Source: Clostridiales bacterium
GTDB taxonomy: Bacteria; Bacillota; Clostridia; Lachnospirales; Lachnospiraceae
Reading direction: 5' to 3'
Assembly (NCBI GenBank): GCA_019416265.1
Contig: DXXQ01000252.1
Coordinates: forward strand, 1 to 6,077
Length of the DNA stretch: 6,077 nucleotides
Made by a program: the position numbers and the translations under genes. The notes beneath the pieces are model-generated. The model made no database searches and was not told where the DNA came from. It worked only from the letters and a program-made list of their open reading frames with translations. The number at the start of each line of letters is the position of its first letter. Within the stretch, counting starts at the first letter, position 1. Below, piece by piece: positions 5,439-6,077 of this stretch.

Positions 5439-5469
5439 AAATGTTTTAAACATTTGGTTATTACACTTT
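5439..5469. promoter_or_regulatory. Second operator: palindrome plus copy of the 25-base repeat element
   Basis: AAATGTTT-T-AAACATTT (5439-5455) is a perfect eight-base inverted repeat with a one-base centre. It overlaps a 25-base element at 5445-5469 that matches 5076-5100 at 21 positions without gaps. The rest of the space to 5537 is A+T rich and must hold the repressor promoter, but I see no pair of boxes good enough to name. The location suggests repressor autoregulation. Confidence 0.6.
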
Positions 5470-5537
5470 AATAATAATCCCCATTTGTGAGTTTGTCAAT
5501 ACTTTTTATTCACACTTTGGGATTTGAAAGGAGAACT

Positions 5538-5891
5538 ATGATTATTCAGCGGATCTTGACCTTACTCGAAGAAAAATCCCTAAAAGCTGCTGATTTATGC
5601 AGGTCTTTAGATATAAGCACAAGTACTATGACTAATTGGAAAAACCGAGGAACAGACCCGCCAGCAAAAATGATAATCCCAATTTGTGAATTTTTAGGAG
5701 TTTCTTGTGAATACCTGTTATCTGGCGAGGAACATAATTCAGCTATTTCTTTAGAAGATGCTGAGTGGATTTCCTTAATACATCAACTACCAAGAGATGC
5801 TCAACTTGAGTTCAAAGGAGAATTAAAAGGATATATTAAGAGAATGAATCAAGAAGATGAGGGTTCAGAAAAATTGAGAAGGGCAAAATAA
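5538..5891 (+). CDS. CI-like helix-turn-helix repressor without a peptidase domain, 117 aa
   Basis: Residues 3-62 form an XRE/CI-type HTH: KAADLCRSLDISTSTMTNWK supplies helices 2 and 3, and IIPICEFLGVSCEYLLSGEE is the typical C-terminal end of this domain. Residues 71-104 (SLEDAEWISLIHQLPRDAQL and onward) form a short helical tail probably used for dimerisation. The start at MIIQRILTLL is chosen because AAGGAG lies seven bases upstream; the longer frame from 5487 has no such site. It faces away from the leftward operon and has an operator-like element upstream, as expected of the lysogeny repressor. It is too short to hold the S24/LexA self-cleavage domain of lambda-type CI. Confidence 0.8.
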   Translation: MIIQRILTLLEEKSLKAADLCRSLDISTSTMTNWKNRGTDPPAKMIIPICEFLGVSCEYLLSGEEHNSAISLEDAEWISLIHQLPRDAQLEFKGELKGYIKRMNQEDEGSEKLRRAK

Positions 5892-5928
5892 TTCCCTTCG
5901 AGTGGTACCGGAGGGGGAAAAGATAGGT

Positions 5929-6077
5929 ATGAAAAAAAAGAAGAAATCTTCTGGTTTATCTGAAATAATCTCAGCAGTCATTATGATTGCTATACTATCT
6001 CCAATTTTGCAAATAGCCGGAGGTATTATTTCAGTATTAATAATTGTCGCATTGCTTGTCATCGTTTGCTATATCAT
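5929..6077 (+). CDS. Lysine-rich small membrane protein, N-terminal 49 residues
   Basis: The frame begins MKKKKKSSGLSEIISAVIMI and runs off the right edge without a stop. Residues about 12-29 and 31-49 are hydrophobic, with a GG break at 31-32, so one hairpin of two helices or one long span is possible. Five consecutive lysines put the N terminus in the cytoplasm. GGAGG lies upstream at a somewhat long spacing of about 13 bases. It follows the repressor gene after 37 bases and is probably co-transcribed with it, hence expressed in the lysogen. From memory, membrane-anchored nuclease-like or superinfection-exclusion proteins occur at this place in related prophages, but the visible part cannot show which. 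Confidence 0.65.
   Translation, partial: MKKKKKSSGLSEIISAVIMIAILSPILQIAGGIISVLIIVALLVIVCYI

Noticed and set aside
5076..5469. Possible CRISPR array or replication-origin iterons from the 13-base repeats
   Set aside because: The repeats are contiguous without spacers, only three in number, and sit exactly on divergent promoters, so operators explain them better.
5487..5537. 17-residue N-terminal extension of the repressor
   Set aside because: There is no ribosome binding site before it, and the ATG at 5538 follows AAGGAG and begins where CI-type HTH domains normally begin.
5865..6062. 65-codon minus-strand open frame
   Set aside because: It is the complement of the lysine-rich membrane protein gene (its FFFFF run mirrors the A-rich start) and overlaps the repressor end; no start signal is seen.

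Overview
The window looks like the early and immunity region of a temperate phage or prophage from a low-GC Firmicute, most likely a Clostridia/Lachnospiraceae-type host. The clues are strong AGGAGG-type ribosome binding sites, A+T-rich intergenic DNA, short and tightly packed or overlapping genes, a cluster of small helix-turn-helix (HTH) regulators around a divergent promoter, and a leftward recombination module. No integrase, attachment site, structural gene, tRNA or rRNA is visible.

Layout. From about 5119 down to base 1 the minus strand carries one leftward operon. In transcription order it encodes: a 69-aa Cro-like HTH protein (4845-5054), a 158-aa XRE-type HTH protein (4336-4812), a 71-aa excisionase-like HTH protein (4107-4322), a 55-aa cysteine-rich protein (3926-4093), a 118-aa two-helix membrane protein (3573-3929), a 79-aa unknown protein (3349-3588), a 372-aa putative recombination protein with a C-terminal zinc finger (2190-3308), a broken small gene (2007-2190), and a very large SbcD-SbcC (Mre11-Rad50) fusion that runs off the left edge (1-2010). 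Most junctions overlap or are under 45 bases.

Rightward genes lie from 5172 on: a 71-aa unknown protein closed by a hairpin terminator (5410-5435), a 117-aa HTH protein that is the best candidate for the lysogeny repressor (5538-5891), and the start of a lysine-rich membrane protein cut by the right edge (5929-6077). Back-to-back promoters at 5091-5132 are covered by three 13-base tandem repeats. A closely related 25-base copy of that element, next to a palindrome, lies upstream of the repressor. This looks like a two-site genetic switch.

Inferred working: the repressor and the Cro-like protein compete at these operators. When the leftward promoter fires, regulators are made first and recombination enzymes last. 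The putative annealing protein and the fused Mre11-Rad50 nuclease would then act together on DNA ends. The most notable points are the SbcD and SbcC halves in one uninterrupted reading frame, the out-of-frame gene remnant just upstream of it, the repeat-based switch, and a repressor with no self-cleavage domain.
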